14,284 nt of DNA from JBFMFB01 sp040752115. GTDB lineage: Bacteria > Pseudomonadota > Gammaproteobacteria > Burkholderiales > Sulfuricellaceae. The notes below the pieces were generated by a model, which did no database searches, was not told the DNA's origin, and saw nothing but the letters and a program-made list of their open reading frames with translations. Positions 13,345 to 14,284 of the stretch are shown one piece after another (position 1 is the first letter of the stretch; each line of letters starts with the position of its first letter). Location of the stretch: assembly GCA_040752115.1 (NCBI GenBank), contig JBFMFB010000041.1:1-14284 (forward strand), read 5' to 3'. The position numbers and the translations under genes were made by a program.

Positions 13345-14284
13345 ATGTCCACCAAACACTGCCGGCTGTTGATTCTGGGCTCCGGCCCCGCCGGCTATAC
13401 CGCCGCCATTTACGCCGCCCGCGCCAACCTGAAACCGGTGCTGGTCACCGGTTTGCAACAAGGCGGGCAGCTGACGACCACCACCGAAGTGGACAACTGG
13501 CCGGCCGATGTCATGGGCGTCCAGGGGCCGGAACTCATGGAACGCTTCCGCAAGCATGCGGAACGCTTCAATGCCGAAATCATCTTCGACCACATCCATA
13601 CCGCGAACCTCACTCACCGGCCGATCTCGCTGGTCGGCGACCAGTCCACTTACACCTGCGACGCCCTGATCATCGCAACCGGCGCCTCTGCCAGGTATCT
13701 CGGCTTGCCTTCGGAACAGGAATTCATGGGTCGCGGCGTGTCCGGCTGCGCCACCTGCGACGGCTTCTTCTACAAGAATCAGAACGTGGCGGTAATCGGC
13801 GGCGGCAACTCCGCCATCGAAGAAGCCCTCTACCTGGCCAATATCGCCAAGCATGTCACGCTGGTGCACCGCCGCGACGCCTTCAAGGCGGAAAAGATCA
13901 TGGTGGAAAAGCTGCTCGACAAGGCCAGTAACGGCAACATCACCATCGAATATTTCCATGAGCTGGACGAAGTGCTGGGCGACAAAACCGGCGTCACCGG
14001 CATGCGCATCAAAAACGTCAAGGACGGCAGCACCAAGGACATCCCGCTGCAAGGCATTTTCATCGCCATCGGCCATAAGCCGAACACCGACATTTTCGAA
14101 GGGCAACTAAAAATGGAAGGCGGCTACATCGTGACGCACGGCGGCCACAAAGGCAACGCCACCGCCACCAGCGTGCCAGGCGTATTCGCGGCCGGCGACG
14201 TGCAGGACCACGTCTACCGCCAGGCAATCACCAGTGCCGGTACCGGCTGCATGGCGGCGCTTGATGTCGAGCGTTATCTGGAAG
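13345..14284 (+). CDS. trxB: Thioredoxin reductase (3'-partial)
   Basis: FAD enzyme that passes electrons from NADPH to thioredoxin. 313 complete codons are visible; against the E. coli length of 321 only a handful should be missing past the right edge. It shows FAD-binding G12-S-G-P-A-G17, then GLQQGGQLTTTTEVDNWP. The redox pair is C135-A-T-C138-D, in the low-molecular-weight TrxB arrangement. The NADPH-binding motif is GGGNSA (152-157) followed by HRRDAF, and the terminal FAD motif is AAGDVQDHVYRQAITSAGTG. The start is fixed by AGGAG seven bases before ATG 13345. The frame remains open to the last base of the window. It diverges from ftsK, a frequent arrangement in proteobacteria. Confidence 0.97.
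   Translation, partial: MSTKHCRLLILGSGPAGYTAAIYAARANLKPVLVTGLQQGGQLTTTTEVDNWPADVMGVQGPELMERFRKHAERFNAEIIFDHIHTANLTHRPISLVGDQSTYTCDALIIATGASARYLGLPSEQEFMGRGVSGCATCDGFFYKNQNVAVIGGGNSAIEEALYLANIAKHVTLVHRRDAFKAEKIMVEKLLDKASNGNITIEYFHELDEVLGDKTGVTGMRIKNVKDGSTKDIPLQGIFIAIGHKPNTDIFEGQLKMEGGYIVTHGGHKGNATATSVPGVFAAGDVQDHVYRQAITSAGTGCMAALDVERYLE

Overview
The window is a stretch of core chromosome from a Gram-negative proteobacterium, about 58-60% G+C by eye. Gene content and order (rpoE-rseA-rseB-rseC divergent from nadB; trxB divergent from ftsK-lolA-rarA-serS; ygfZ divergent from ygfX) point to a betaproteobacterium, most likely of the Nitrosomonadales/Sulfuricella-Gallionella kind. That placement is inference from family resemblance. 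The sequence appears to be an assembled scaffold: it has one run of exactly 100 N flanked by two identical 127-bp copies of the same sequence, the mark of two contig ends that were never merged. It looks like a draft or metagenome assembly.

Layout. 1-2347 (minus): the sigma-E envelope-stress operon in the order rpoE, rseA, rseB, rseC, tightly packed, with rseC running off the left edge. 2348-2612: divergent control region, with a candidate promoter on each side and an imperfect 14-bp inverted repeat between them. 2613-4187 (plus): nadB, L-aspartate oxidase of NAD synthesis. 4175-5203 (minus): ygfZ, a folate-binding Fe-S maintenance protein whose 3' end overlaps that of nadB. 5291-5716 (plus): a small two-helix membrane protein of the YgfX/CptA family. 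5719-5808 (minus): tRNA-Ser(CGA). 5891-7375 (plus): mltF, lytic transglycosylase lipoprotein, overlapping the end of serS. 7365-13190 (minus): ftsK, lolA, rarA, serS, read right to left as one probable transcription unit. 13191-13344: divergent control region. 13345 to the right edge (plus): trxB, lacking only its last few codons.

Function. Several genes serve the envelope: sigma-E and its regulators, the LolA lipoprotein carrier, the MltF transglycosylase and the FtsK division/translocation motor. Others serve redox and cofactor metabolism (NadB, YgfZ, TrxB, and RseC with its cysteine cluster), replication-fork maintenance (RarA) and translation (SerRS and tRNA-Ser). All are known families. 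I found no CRISPR array, insertion sequence, prophage gene, toxin-antitoxin pair or uncharacterised gene cluster, and no convincing new system. The points worth a second look are small: the scaffold join in serS, an eight-C tract in rseA, the inverted repeat upstream of rpoE/nadB, ygfX without sdhE, a REP-like palindrome before serS, and an Asp at +2 of the MltF lipoprotein. No gene-free stretch exceeds 300 bases.
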